Shown: positions 5,542 to 5,690 of the stretch, one piece after another | Layout: the number at the start of each line of letters is the position of its first letter | Position numbering within the stretch: position 1 is the stretch's first letter | From: Clostridiales bacterium UBA1701 | GTDB lineage: Bacteria; Bacillota; Clostridia; Oscillospirales; Oscillospiraceae | DNA length: 5,690 nucleotides | Reading direction: 5' to 3' | Assembly: GCA_002320035.1 (NCBI GenBank) | Contig: DCJL01000008.1 | Span: forward strand, 1 to 5,690 | Position numbers and translations under genes: made by a program | Notes under the pieces: model-generated | Seen by the model: the letters and a program-made list of their open reading frames with translations, nothing else | Database searches by the model: none | Told to the model about the DNA's origin: nothing

Positions 5542-5588
5542 GCCCCGGCGGCAGGAAAGCGGCGGTTTTTCGTCCGCCGGGGCTTTTT
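5542..5588 (+). terminator. Intrinsic terminator of the surface protein gene
   Basis: GCCCCGGCGG (5542-5551) pairs perfectly with CCGCCGGGGC (5574-5583) and is followed by TTTTT (5584-5588), 13 bases after the stop codon. The 22-base loop contains CGGCGG (5560-5565), which could pair with the same 3' arm as an alternative, shorter stem. It separates the surface protein gene from the tRNA promoter. Confidence 0.9.
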
Positions 5589-5613
5589 CCCGCGATTTTT
5601 TCTATAAAACATG

Positions 5614-5643
5614 TTGACATGGGGCATATAAATATGGTATTAT
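5614..5643 (+). promoter_or_regulatory. Promoter of the tRNA-Gly gene
   Basis: TTGACA (5614-5619), an 18-bp spacer and TATTAT (5638-5643), preceded by TGG as an extended -10, make a strong promoter typical of stable RNA genes. The start would be near 5650, about 20 bases before the mature tRNA 5' end. Confidence 0.8.
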
Positions 5644-5670
5644 CTCATGGCTGAATAAGGGAACGGCCAT

Positions 5671-5690
5671 GCGGGTGTAGTTCAATGGTA
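5671..5690 (+). tRNA. tRNA-Gly, 5' part only (cut by window end)
   Basis: The last 20 bases match the 5' end of bacterial tRNA-Gly: acceptor strand GCGGGTG, then TA, D-stem GTTC and D-loop AATGGTA. The anticodon lies outside the window, so TCC or GCC cannot be decided. The strong promoter directly upstream supports the call. It may be the first gene of a tRNA cluster, which cannot be seen. Confidence 0.85.

Noticed and set aside
5647..5658. ATG GCT GAA TAA mini reading frame in the tRNA leader
   Set aside because: Three codons with no RBS, overlapping the predicted tRNA transcription start.
5646..5671. CATGGC/GCCATG inverted repeat just before the tRNA
   Set aside because: The predicted transcript start near 5650 would remove most of the 5' arm, so an RNA hairpin is unlikely; a 6-bp repeat with a 14-base loop is also expected by chance.

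Overview
The window looks like chromosomal DNA of an endospore-forming, fairly GC-rich member of the Clostridia, perhaps Oscillospiraceae/Ruminococcaceae-like. The reasons are a SpoIIR sporulation signalling protein, an IspE of the non-mevalonate isoprenoid pathway, strong Shine-Dalgarno sequences, sigma-A-type promoters and a Big_3-repeat surface protein. The taxonomic placement is inference from gene content and composition; no marker gene settles it.

Layout. Bases 1-424 are visibly AT-rich and carry a small XRE-type helix-turn-helix gene (188-424, +) with a TTG start. It lies behind a leader with a long interrupted inverted repeat (103-183), which would pair directly with its ribosome binding site. 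Bases 425-527 are a short convergent gap. Then come three minus-strand genes in transcription order: a GH13 alpha-glucosidase (2074-3753), ispE (1190-2065) and spoIIR (528-1133). The GH13 and ispE reading frames lie 8 bp apart, behind one good extended -10 promoter (3784-3812). Between ispE and spoIIR is a perfect 12-bp hairpin (1144-1175) that overlaps the spoIIR ribosome binding site, and a possible spoIIR promoter overlaps its upstream arm. Divergent from GH13, and with its own consensus-like promoter, is a 522-residue secreted and membrane-anchored protein with Ig-like domains (3960-5528, +). A strong intrinsic terminator (5542-5588), a strong promoter (5614-5643) and the first 20 bases of a tRNA-Gly (5671 to the window end) follow.

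How the genes relate. IspE is housekeeping isoprenoid synthesis, SpoIIR is a forespore-to-mother-cell signal, and the GH13 enzyme is cytoplasmic sugar catabolism; they share a strand but no pathway. The most interesting sequence features are regulatory. One is the leader that can hide the ribosome binding site of the HTH gene. Another is the ispE-spoIIR hairpin, whose geometry would silence spoIIR on read-through mRNA but free it on mRNA started inside the hairpin. A third is a TTTGCAAA palindrome just upstream of the TTGACA elements of both plus-strand protein genes. I see no CRISPR array, insertion sequence, phage gene or obvious defence system. All non-coding stretches are under 300 bases.
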